Origin: CAVUDO01 sp963740255
GTDB taxonomy: Bacteria > Actinomycetota > Actinomycetes > Mycobacteriales > Cryptosporangiaceae
NCBI GenBank assembly: GCA_963740255.1
Contig: CAVUDO010000006.1
Location: 372,001 to 436,000, forward strand
Direction of reading: 5' to 3'
DNA: 64,000 nucleotides
Part shown: positions 24,377 through 31,815 of the stretch, piece after piece
Layout: every line of letters starts with the position of its first letter
How positions within the stretch are numbered: the stretch's first letter is position 1
The notes under the pieces: model-generated
Told to the model about the DNA's origin: nothing
What the model saw: the letters and a program-made list of their open reading frames with translations, nothing else
Database searches by the model: none
Made by a program: the position numbers and the translations under genes

Positions 24377-25678
24377 ATGTCCGACCACGTGGAGATGGAT
24401 CCTCAGCAGGTGGCCAACGGCATCGCGCAATGGAACACGGCCGCGACCTCGATGGGTTCGGAGTGGCAGAGCATCATGGGCCAGATCAACGCTGCCCACG
24501 CCGCCAAGCCGTGGGGCAGCGACAGGGGCGGTCAGCAGTTCGAGCAGTCCTACCTGCCGGGACCTCCGAAGACCGAGGAGGGCGGCAACGGGATCGTCGA
24601 ATACACGCAGGACCTCGGCAAGAACCTCAAGAAGGCCGCCGAGGACACGATGACGACGGACAACGTCAACGCGCAGGAAGTGAACCAGTCCGCCGCCTCG
24701 CTCGGCTCGGGTACGGGCAGCGGCAGCGGCAGCGGTGGCGGCCCCGGCGTCGGCATGCTGTCGCGGGCGATGATGACCACCACCCGCACGCCCGTCGCGG
24801 ACGGGATGATGATGGGTCCCGCGACCGCCACCTTCGCGCAGGGCCAGGACGTGATGGCCCAGATGGGTCCGGGGCAGGCCATGCTCCGTCCGGGCGACAC
24901 CGAGGCCGTGTTCGTCTCGGACGGCCCGGGCCAGTTCCGGCCGGGCGAGGCCATCGCCGAGGACGTCATCGCCCAGATGGGTCCCGGCGAGGCGCTCTGG
25001 CACCCCGGTGACGGCGAGTCCGTGCTGGTCTCGGACGGTCCGGGCCAGGAGCAGTGGAACCCGGTGGGGGAGGACGCCATCTACGACCGGCTTCCGTACG
25101 AGCCGGCGGTCGTCCTTCCGGGTGACCCTGGGTCGCGCATCCCAGGTGACGGCATGGACCCCGTGAACGACGGTTCGGCCACCGATGCGGGCATGCAGCC
25201 GTCCGCGAACGACCGCCCCGGCGAGACGGCGGCGGCACAGCAGACCCAGCCGGCACAGCAGACCGACCCGCAGCCGCGGGCCGAGTCCGCGCCGCAGTCC
25301 ACCGGAGGCGGCGGGTCGGGTGGCGGCGGTCCCAGCATGTCGAGTCCGTCCGTCAGCGAGGCCCCCGGCATGTCCTGGGAGGCCAGCGCGGCACTCGAGG
25401 CGCAGGCGGCGGACGCGGCCGGCGCCGATCCGCTGGCACTCGCCGAGACGGGAGCCGGCGAGCCGGCGCCGGAGGCCATCCCCGACGGGCAGCCTGTCAC
25501 CGTCGAGGGTCGGCCCGTCGACTCGAGCGCCAACAGCGCCGAGTACGGTGCTCAGGCCGACGCCGGGTCGGCACCGGACGCGACACTCGTCGACGGTGCC
25601 GACGAGGCGCCCGCCCGGCAGGTCGCCGGCAGCAACGAAGGCGTGCTGCGGTCCGGCCAGGCCACTGTGGAGAGCTGA
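24377..25678 (+). CDS. WXG-like secretion partner with internal repeat and low-complexity tail
   Basis: The product (433 aa, ATG at 24377) begins MSDHVEMDPQQVANGIAQWN and has a PWGSDRGGQQFEQSYLPGP segment, typical of the small WXG-type partner encoded before actinobacterial polymorphic toxins. After about residue 115 it becomes Gly/Ser-rich. It then carries two copies of a roughly 38-residue repeat: VMAQMGPGQAMLRPGDTEAV, FVSDGPGQ and later VIAQMGPGEALWHPGDGESV, LVSDGPGQ. The C-terminal 150 residues are Ala/Pro/Gln-rich. It is two bases downstream of the YbaB-like gene and about 100 bases upstream of the giant effector, and probably escorts it. Confidence 0.7.
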   Translation: MSDHVEMDPQQVANGIAQWNTAATSMGSEWQSIMGQINAAHAAKPWGSDRGGQQFEQSYLPGPPKTEEGGNGIVEYTQDLGKNLKKAAEDTMTTDNVNAQEVNQSAASLGSGTGSGSGSGGGPGVGMLSRAMMTTTRTPVADGMMMGPATATFAQGQDVMAQMGPGQAMLRPGDTEAVFVSDGPGQFRPGEAIAEDVIAQMGPGEALWHPGDGESVLVSDGPGQEQWNPVGEDAIYDRLPYEPAVVLPGDPGSRIPGDGMDPVNDGSATDAGMQPSANDRPGETAAAQQTQPAQQTDPQPRAESAPQSTGGGGSGGGGPSMSSPSVSEAPGMSWEASAALEAQAADAAGADPLALAETGAGEPAPEAIPDGQPVTVEGRPVDSSANSAEYGAQADAGSAPDATLVDGADEAPARQVAGSNEGVLRSGQATVES

Positions 25679-25693
25679 GCCGACCGCAGGGGC

Positions 25694-25709
25694 ACCGCGC
25701 ATGCGCGGT
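25694..25709. promoter_or_regulatory. Perfect 16-bp palindrome upstream of the giant gene
   Basis: ACCGCGCATGCGCGGT is its own reverse complement. It lies 16 bases after the preceding stop and 73 bases before the giant gene start, placed to be an operator or to form a hairpin in RNA. Confidence 0.45.
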
Positions 25710-25732
25710 CATCAGGGAGTAGTCGTCGAGGA

Positions 25733-25757
25733 GCGCGCGGGACAGTAGCCCGCGCGC
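25733..25757 (+). promoter_or_regulatory. Perfect 9-bp GC hairpin 25 bases before the giant gene
   Basis: GCGCGCGGG (25733-25741) pairs fully with CCCGCGCGC (25749-25757), loop ACAGTAG. It ends just before the ribosome site GGTGAGGAGG of the giant gene, so it could terminate upstream transcription or limit translation of the giant ORF. Confidence 0.45.
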
Positions 25758-25781
25758 CAACGGGGTGAGGAGGGGCGCGCG

Positions 25782-28700
25782 GTGGCCAACGTCCCCAAGC
25801 CGCCCCTTGGCGAGTACGACTGGGTGTGGTGGCTCGTCGCCGGCGAGTCGTGGCCGGAGGCGAGCGAGACCGACCTGTGGGCGCTCTCTGCGCTCTGGAC
25901 GAACGCCGGACGGAGGTTGGGCACGTCCGCGGAAGAGCTGAACGGCGCCACCCAGGTCATCACGGGAGGCTGGTCCGGCCAGGCTCCCGACGTGTTCGCC
26001 CAGACGTCCAACTCTCTGGTCAACAATCCCAGCTCCGGCATCCAGGGCCTTCAGGCCAGCGTCCAGCAGCACGCCGCGCAGACCGACGCGGCGGCGCTGC
26101 AGACGCAGTACACCAAGTACACGATCGTCATCTCGACGATCATCACGGTGATCTCGATCTTCATCGCGCTGTTGATGGCGTTCTTCTCCTTCGGCGCCAC
26201 CTCCGCCGCGGTCGGTCCGATCATCGCCGCCGGGCGGGCCATGGTGTCGGCGGCCATCCAGCGCCTGCTCGCCGCGCTGGCGCGGCATTTCGCCACCAAG
26301 ACGCTGGTGAAGCTGGCGGCGAAACAGGCGGCCACCGCCGCCGCCCGCAAGGCCGCCGCCGATCTCGCGAAGAAGACCGCCAAGGCCACGCTCGGTAAGA
26401 CGATCAGGCGCGAGATCTACGAGGAGATCGGCGAAGAGCTCACCATCGACGTCGGCGCGCAGCTCCTCACCCGCCGACCGGACGGTTCGCGGCCGCCGTG
26501 GAAGTGGAACCAGACGGCGACGGTGGCGCTGGGCGCGGGCTTCGGCGCTGTCCTCGGCACCTTCGTGGGCAAGGTCACCAACCGCATCCCCTCGCCGTTC
26601 TCCGCGCTGAGCAAGTACGCGTCCACGCGGGGCCCGATCGCCAAGTCGATCCTTTCTTTCCCCGACAAGGCACTGAAGACGGGTCTGAACAACGCGATCA
26701 CGTCGCCGACGTCGAGCACGGTCGCCAACGCGGTCATGTCCGGCGAGATGCGCCTGCCGGGCTGGGAGGGCGGCCTGCAGAGCGCCCTGGCCGCCGGTCT
26801 GGCCGGTGTGGGCCGCACCAACACGCGGAGCCCGTTCGAATTTGCTGTGCAGCAGGCGGTCGTCGCTCCAGTCCTGGGTGCTCCGAGCAGCCTGGCCACC
26901 TCGTTCGCCAACGCGGCGTCGACGCTGCCGCAGTTCAGCGACATCTTCGCCCCGGGCCAGGGCGGCGACGGGGCCGGTGGATCGGGCAACGGCGGCTCGC
27001 CGTCGTCGGGCGTGCCGCCCTCCCCGGGCGGAGCGCCCAGCGGTGGAGGCGCGCCCTCGGGTGGCTCGTCCAGCGGCGGTTCGCAGTCGGGCTCGAACAG
27101 CGGTGCCCGACCTGGTGGCGGGCCGAGTTCCGGCGTTCCGTCCTCGCCCGGCAGCAGCTCGAGCGGAACGCCCTCCGGGTCGCCGGCTCCGGCGAGTTCA
27201 CCGGCTCCGGCCAGCTCGCCTGTTCCGGCTGGCACGGATGCTCCGGCTCCCGCCGGGACGGATGCTCCGGCTCCGGCTCCGGCGGCCACGGACGCACCGG
27301 CCAGTTCACCCGCTCCGGCTGGCACGGATGCTCCGGCTCCCGCCGGGACGGATGCTCCGGCTCCGGCTCCGGCGGCCACGGACGCACCGGCCAGTTCACC
27401 CGCTCCGGCTGGCACGGATGCTCCGGCCCCTGCCGGCACCGATGCTCCGGCCGGTACAGACGCGCCGCCCGCGACCGATGCCGGGGCGCCCACCTCGACC
27501 GACGCGGCACCCGGCACGGCCACCGACGCTCCGCCGGCCGATTCCGCCGCGGCGCCCGCCGGACTGGGGACGGATGCACCGCCGGTCGGGTCGGAGCCCG
27601 GCCAGGTAGCCACGAACGCACCGGACGACACCTCGGTGCCGCCGGAGGCGGCATCCGTCGGGCCCGACGCCCCGCCGGTTTCGGACGCGCCCACCTCTGG
27701 CGACACCACCGGCACGGCGCCGCAAGCCGTCGTGCCCACGCTTCCGGGTGCGCCGCCGGGCGCTGCGCCGTCCACGACCGTCCCGGGCGCACCGGCACCG
27801 GGCGCCCCGTCGTCGTCGACCCCGCCGTTGGCCGGTCAGTCCTCGCCGGTTCCTGACAGCCGCCCGGGCCAGCCTGCGGCCGGCGCACGCCCCGTCGGCG
27901 AGACCACGCCCACCGACGAATCGACCGGCCCGGAGTCGACTGCGCCCGCGACCTCTCCGGACACGGTGCCGGCCGCCGACGCGGACGGCCGGACGGATCC
28001 GGGTCTCGTGCCGGTCGTGCCCGGCTCGCCGGGGCACGAGCCCGCTCGGGCCGGCCGGCCCGAGCGTGGACCGGAGCAGGCCATCGACCCCGCGTTCCTG
28101 CCCTATCTCGAACAACTGCGGACTGGCAGCATCACGGCCGCCGGGACCAACAGCCACGCGATGCCGCCACGCCGGGTCGAACCCTCCGGCTTCAATTCGT
28201 CGGATGCCGCCGGCACGATCGTCCAGGCCGCGCGGGACTTGGCCAACTCCGTCGTCAGGGCGGTGCTCGACGAGTTCGCCTCGAACATGAAGCGGAAGCA
28301 GAACCTTCCCAAGATGGCGGCTGCGTTGCTCACGCCGGACGGCGTGGTGCACACCCACACCAGTACGCGTACGGGCGGTTCGCGGCATGCCAAGGTCGCG
28401 CCGAGCGTGCACTGGATGGCGGGGGAGGTCCTGGATGCCATCAGGGCAGACCTGGTGGCCAGGGGGATGGCGGTCGCCAACCACCACGGGTGGTGCGCGG
28501 AGATTGTGCTCATCTCCGATCGGCTCTACGAGCTGGACGCGGCACACGCGGAGCGGGCCTTCGAGATCGCGAAGACGCACACCGGTACGGCGCCCGAACT
28601 CGAGGCCGCCGTTCGCGAGGACTTCCGGGCCTTCGCGGTCGCTCGGCTTCAGGGCAGCCAGATCGCGGCTCACCAGATCCGTGCCGAACCGGGTGCGCAT

Positions 28701-29816
28701 GCTGTTCCGCGGTCACCGTGCCAGTCCTGCGCACCCTTCCTGGGCGCGTTCGGTGTCATCCCGATCCACTCCTGGCCGTCCGCCGAGGGCACCACCCCCG
28801 CGGACGTGACGGAACGGCCGCCCGTCGACGACCGGGCACTACCCGAGATCCTCGCCAGCCGTCCGTTGGAGCTCCCGGGCGGTCTGGAGACGCCGGCGCA
28901 GCACGACCAGGACGCGCTCGCCGCCGCGGCGCCCAGGGATGCCCAGGGACGGCCGGAGCGGTTCCCCAACCCCATCGAAGGGCTCTGGTTCTGGCTGGTC
29001 AACGACGGCGGTCCGACCGTCGGCGGACGCGCGAACAACTGCACGGACGTGGCTCTGGCCGTGGAGAACATCTGGCGCGGCGGAGAGCCACTGGTCGCCG
29101 CCGCCCGGATGGCCGACGCCGTCGACGGCGTGCGTTCCTCGCGGGGTGAGACCAACGGCGCGTACCGCGCTGAGTCGGTGCTGGACACCACGTTCCAGGA
29201 CGGGGGCACCGACGCCCAGGCGGCGATCACGGAACTCGCGCGGCGGGTGCTGGGAGAGGGAAAGGAATCCTCGGGTACGTCGGCGGTGTACGTCGTTTCG
29301 TACAAGCCGGAGTTCGGCGGCGGGTCGCACACGCTGAACCTGTTCAACAAGGACGGCACCCTCTACTGGGTCGACGCCCAGAAGCGGGAGATCACGACCA
29401 CGCCTCCGTCGGCGGAGAAGCTCGCGGGCGTCTGGTCGATCGTGCGCGACGCCGAGGGCAACGCCATCACCGAGCCCGTTACCGGCGCCACACCGGCAGT
29501 TCCCGCGTCTCCCGCGGCCGAGGCGCGGCAGTCCCCGGTCGAGCGGCTCCGCTCGCGGCTGGAACGGTACCGGGCGACGGCGGGGCTGCTGGACGCCGGT
29601 GCATTGGGACCAGCAGGGCGTCGAGCGTGCGGTACCGCGCGGAACCGCCGGGCAGCCCCTGGTCCACCCCGACCCGCGGCTCGATCTTCCGCACCCGTGG
29701 CTGCAGCAGATCAACCCCGGCGGCACCGCTGCCGTCGGACGCTCGGAGAACAAGCTCGACCGCGCGCTCAGCTTCCTCGCCACCTGGCTGGGTATTCCGA
29801 CCGCCTCCGTCCCTGA
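25782..29816 (+). CDS. Giant type VII polymorphic toxin, segment A (WXG-like N-terminus, YwqJ deaminase, papain-fold module)
   Basis: GTG at 25782 follows GAGGAGG. Residues 1-110 (KPPLGEYDWVWWLVAGESWP, ELNGATQVITGGWSGQAPDV) form a WXG-like export domain. Residues 113-150 are a hydrophobic hairpin (VISTIITVISIFIALLMAFF). Residues 150-390 are Ala-rich and helical. Residues 390-770 are a Gly/Ser/Pro/Ala linker with 90-bp DNA repeats. A YwqJ-type deaminase (about 770-1000) and a Tox-PL papain-fold module (about 1050-1230) follow. Real coding ends near 29600, where one extra base moves it into the +1 frame; the last 70 residues to the stop at 29816 (Arg-rich) are out of frame. It is best read as the N-terminus of one continuous gene running past 64000. 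Confidence 0.85.
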   Translation: MANVPKPPLGEYDWVWWLVAGESWPEASETDLWALSALWTNAGRRLGTSAEELNGATQVITGGWSGQAPDVFAQTSNSLVNNPSSGIQGLQASVQQHAAQTDAAALQTQYTKYTIVISTIITVISIFIALLMAFFSFGATSAAVGPIIAAGRAMVSAAIQRLLAALARHFATKTLVKLAAKQAATAAARKAAADLAKKTAKATLGKTIRREIYEEIGEELTIDVGAQLLTRRPDGSRPPWKWNQTATVALGAGFGAVLGTFVGKVTNRIPSPFSALSKYASTRGPIAKSILSFPDKALKTGLNNAITSPTSSTVANAVMSGEMRLPGWEGGLQSALAAGLAGVGRTNTRSPFEFAVQQAVVAPVLGAPSSLATSFANAASTLPQFSDIFAPGQGGDGAGGSGNGGSPSSGVPPSPGGAPSGGGAPSGGSSSGGSQSGSNSGARPGGGPSSGVPSSPGSSSSGTPSGSPAPASSPAPASSPVPAGTDAPAPAGTDAPAPAPAATDAPASSPAPAGTDAPAPAGTDAPAPAPAATDAPASSPAPAGTDAPAPAGTDAPAGTDAPPATDAGAPTSTDAAPGTATDAPPADSAAAPAGLGTDAPPVGSEPGQVATNAPDDTSVPPEAASVGPDAPPVSDAPTSGDTTGTAPQAVVPTLPGAPPGAAPSTTVPGAPAPGAPSSSTPPLAGQSSPVPDSRPGQPAAGARPVGETTPTDESTGPESTAPATSPDTVPAADADGRTDPGLVPVVPGSPGHEPARAGRPERGPEQAIDPAFLPYLEQLRTGSITAAGTNSHAMPPRRVEPSGFNSSDAAGTIVQAARDLANSVVRAVLDEFASNMKRKQNLPKMAAALLTPDGVVHTHTSTRTGGSRHAKVAPSVHWMAGEVLDAIRADLVARGMAVANHHGWCAEIVLISDRLYELDAAHAERAFEIAKTHTGTAPELEAAVREDFRAFAVARLQGSQIAAHQIRAEPGAHAVPRSPCQSCAPFLGAFGVIPIHSWPSAEGTTPADVTERPPVDDRALPEILASRPLELPGGLETPAQHDQDALAAAAPRDAQGRPERFPNPIEGLWFWLVNDGGPTVGGRANNCTDVALAVENIWRGGEPLVAAARMADAVDGVRSSRGETNGAYRAESVLDTTFQDGGTDAQAAITELARRVLGEGKESSGTSAVYVVSYKPEFGGGSHTLNLFNKDGTLYWVDAQKREITTTPPSAEKLAGVWSIVRDAEGNAITEPVTGATPAVPASPAAEARQSPVERLRSRLERYRATAGLLDAGALGPAGRRACGTARNRRAAPGPPRPAARSSAPVAAADQPRRHRCRRTLGEQARPRAQLPRHLAGYSDRLRP
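27223..27435 (+). repeat. 90-bp tandem repeat in the Pro/Ala linker
   Basis: A 90-bp unit (27223-27312) is repeated almost exactly at 27313-27402 and partly from 27403. It encodes the 30-residue unit SPAPAGTDAPAPAGTDAPAP followed by APAATDAPAS. It is coding and in frame, a length-variable linker rather than a CRISPR or regulatory array. Confidence 0.9.
28090..28780 (+). other. Domain: YwqJ-like nucleic-acid/nucleotide deaminase
   Basis: The zinc-binding signature is visible as GWCAEIVLISD (C-A-E near 28494) and RSPCQSCAPFLGAFGV (P-C-x-x-C near 28715), with an upstream VVHTHTSTRTGG. This is the pattern of the YwqJ/SCP1.201-type toxin deaminases. It is preceded by the IVQAARDLANSVVRAV linker shared with the TreY and TreZ modules. 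Confidence 0.75.
28940..29470 (+). other. Domain: papain-fold (Tox-PL) module 1
   Basis: Catalytic Cys in ANNCTDVALAVENIW (TGC at 29040), His in GGSHTLNLFNKDGTLYWVDA and the following Asp fit the papain-fold glutamine deamidase toxin family. All three residues are present. Confidence 0.8.
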
Positions 29817-31815
29817 GCGGCTCGCGTTCCCCGACGACGACGCGGTCGGACCGCTGACGTTCGGCTCTGACGCGACCGACCTGGTCCACGCCGCGGAGGT
29901 CTTCGGCACCTGGCCCGAGCGCAGCGGACACGCGGCGGCGGCGGTCGACGCCATCGTGAGCCAGGTGGGGGCCGAAGCCGGCAGGTCGGCGGTGGTGTTC
30001 GGGACGGACCCGGCGGACAGCAGCCAGCAGATCTGGAACGTCGTCAACCACGACGGCACGATCGTGTGGATCGACACCGGTAACGGCGCGTGGTCGTACT
30101 CGCCTCCCGAGGTCGAACACGACGACGGGAGGACCCACCCCGGATTCACGCAGATGTGGTCGGTGCTGCTCGACCCGGAAGGCAATCCGCTCACCGCACC
30201 CGCACGCGACCTCGCGCATCCGCCTACCGCCGACGAGCTTGTCGAGCTGCGGGAGCAGTTCCAGGCGACGTTGGCGTCGGTCCGGGAACTCGAGCGGATC
30301 GCCGGTCGGGCTCACTCCGGACAGGCACGGCCGATCCGGAACGTCCTGGTCGGCGAGACACAGGTACTGGCCGAACTCGACACGGCACTCGAGCGGTGGA
30401 GCCAACTGGCTGCGGACATCGACAGGGCGGCCGAGTTCGCCAGCGAGTTCGAGGAGATCGCCGCCGAACTGCCGGCCATTCACCAGCGGTTGGCCATCGC
30501 GCTGGCGGAGCGCACGGAACTGGACGAGCAGGCCGCCCGCGCGGAAGCCGCCGCACCCGACCCGGGCCGTCTGCAGGAGCTGAACAGGCAGATCCGCGAC
30601 GTGATGGTGGACGCGGCAGCGGGCAATGCCCTGTTGACGCAGACACTCGAGGACGAGGTCGCCCACCTCGCCGACCTCGCCCGCTGGCACCCGCAGGACG
30701 GCCCGCAGCATCCCGGTGAAGTCGCCCGGATCGAAGGACTGAACACCGAGATCGCCACCCTGCTCGACGAGGCCCAGGACAGCTACGAACAGCTGCTGGA
30801 CACGATCCCCTCGCTCAGCGGAGCGCCGACGCCCGGCGACACCGACGGACGTGCGCGCCGGGACGCGATGCACGAACACCTGGCTGCGGTGACGGAGAAG
30901 CTCCAGCGCCTGCTCGAAGCCCGCGCGGAACTGCTCGCCGTCCGCGGCGTGGACATCACCGCCGCGGCGATCCTCGACACGGACTTCCGCGGCGATGTCA
31001 TGCCGGAACGGCGCCACCAGCTGGTCACCGACGAGATCGCCCGCCAGATGGACCGCGCGCAGTGGGCCGCGGGCATGGTGGGTGTCACCGAGCAGGCCGA
31101 CGGGAGCTACCTCGTCGAGCAGCCGTTCGGGGAACCTTTCGTCGTCCGGGTGGTCGCCGGAAGCACCGCGGAGACCGCCACCAGCGCCGGCACGGCGGTC
31201 GCGAAGAGCCACATCGTCGACAGCGGCCCGCAGGTCCAGATCTACATCGTCGTCTCCGACCAGGCGTCGCTCCGGCATGTCGGCCGGGCGCTCGCGCACG
31301 AGCTGGCCGAGGCGGCGTCGGTCGTGGCCGAGGCGGCCGGCGAACGTCTGACCGTGCCCGACCACCACCTGCGCGGACGCCTCGCGGAGCTGCGCTATCT
31401 CACCCTGCGGCGGATGGCGGACGACGCGAGCGGCATCGTCGCCGACCAGGATGTCTCGCAGCTGCTGGAGGCGCTCGGCTTCCACGTCGACGACCGGCAC
31501 CTGGCGCTGGCGTTCGCCGACCAGCTCGCCCGGCACGACGCGAAGCTCGGCGCCGTGCGGGCGCTGCAGGAGGTCGGCCGGCCCGCCGCCGCGCCCGAGG
31601 TCGCGTACGGCCCCGCGTTCCAGGACGTGCGGGAAGCCGCCGACGCCCTCGGCGAGCAACTGCACCGGATCTGGGGACAGCTGGTGGAGCTGTCCGACGC
31701 GCGCACGGCGGAGCGCGAGGGTGCGTCGACGCCGACCTCGACGCCGACATCGCCCGGCTCCAGGAGCAGATCGCCGCGGACATCGACGCCGTCCGGGTTG
31801 TCCAGGAAGACCTGA
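29599..31815 (+). CDS. Giant polymorphic toxin, segment B (degenerate papain-fold module, coiled coil, first FRGD/AHE module)
   Basis: This frame takes over from segment A after the frameshift near 29600 (GLLDAG then HWDQQGVERAV). The GTG at 29599 lacks a ribosome site, so it is not an independent gene start. Content: a papain-fold module that has lost its Cys (GRSENKLDRALSFLATW) and His (IWNVVNHDGTIVWIDT), a coiled coil (about 30230-30940), and a first copy of the FRGD/AHE module (30950-31480). Real coding ends near 31722, where one base is missing; the final 30 residues (Ser/Thr/Pro/Arg-rich, stop 31815) are out of frame. Internal repeats in segment C confirm the true continuation (ARLQEQIAADIDAV). 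Confidence 0.8.
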   Translation: MHWDQQGVERAVPRGTAGQPLVHPDPRLDLPHPWLQQINPGGTAAVGRSENKLDRALSFLATWLGIPTASVPERLAFPDDDAVGPLTFGSDATDLVHAAEVFGTWPERSGHAAAAVDAIVSQVGAEAGRSAVVFGTDPADSSQQIWNVVNHDGTIVWIDTGNGAWSYSPPEVEHDDGRTHPGFTQMWSVLLDPEGNPLTAPARDLAHPPTADELVELREQFQATLASVRELERIAGRAHSGQARPIRNVLVGETQVLAELDTALERWSQLAADIDRAAEFASEFEEIAAELPAIHQRLAIALAERTELDEQAARAEAAAPDPGRLQELNRQIRDVMVDAAAGNALLTQTLEDEVAHLADLARWHPQDGPQHPGEVARIEGLNTEIATLLDEAQDSYEQLLDTIPSLSGAPTPGDTDGRARRDAMHEHLAAVTEKLQRLLEARAELLAVRGVDITAAAILDTDFRGDVMPERRHQLVTDEIARQMDRAQWAAGMVGVTEQADGSYLVEQPFGEPFVVRVVAGSTAETATSAGTAVAKSHIVDSGPQVQIYIVVSDQASLRHVGRALAHELAEAASVVAEAAGERLTVPDHHLRGRLAELRYLTLRRMADDASGIVADQDVSQLLEALGFHVDDRHLALAFADQLARHDAKLGAVRALQEVGRPAAAPEVAYGPAFQDVREAADALGEQLHRIWGQLVELSDARTAEREGASTPTSTPTSPGSRSRSPRTSTPSGLSRKT
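29690..30200 (+). other. Domain: papain-fold module 2, catalytically dead
   Basis: The fold pattern is kept (IWNVVNHDGTIVWIDTGNGA, WSVLLDPEGNPL), but the Cys of NNC/GNC is replaced in SENKLDRAL and the His of SHxWVAV is replaced by Ile. It is probably a decayed duplicate or a binding module. Confidence 0.6.
30950..31480 (+). repeat. FRGD/AHE module 1
   Basis: Starts VDITAAAILDTDFRGDVMPE, has ADGSYLVEQPFGEPFVV, and ends with VSDQASLRHVGRALAHELAE followed by LRGRLAELRYL. Motif AHELAEAA is intact. Confidence 0.7.

Noticed and set aside
27223..27435. CRISPR-like regular repeat
   Set aside because: The 90-bp units have no spacers and encode an in-frame Pro/Ala linker.
31062..31724. Upstream extension of segment C to GTG 31062
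   Set aside because: That part of the frame is antiphase to segment B, which encodes a conserved FRGD/AHE module there; the extension is Arg/Gly-rich noise.
29599..31815. Segment B as an independent gene
   Set aside because: Its GTG lacks a ribosome site, and its ends fit one-base frameshifts rather than a real start and stop.
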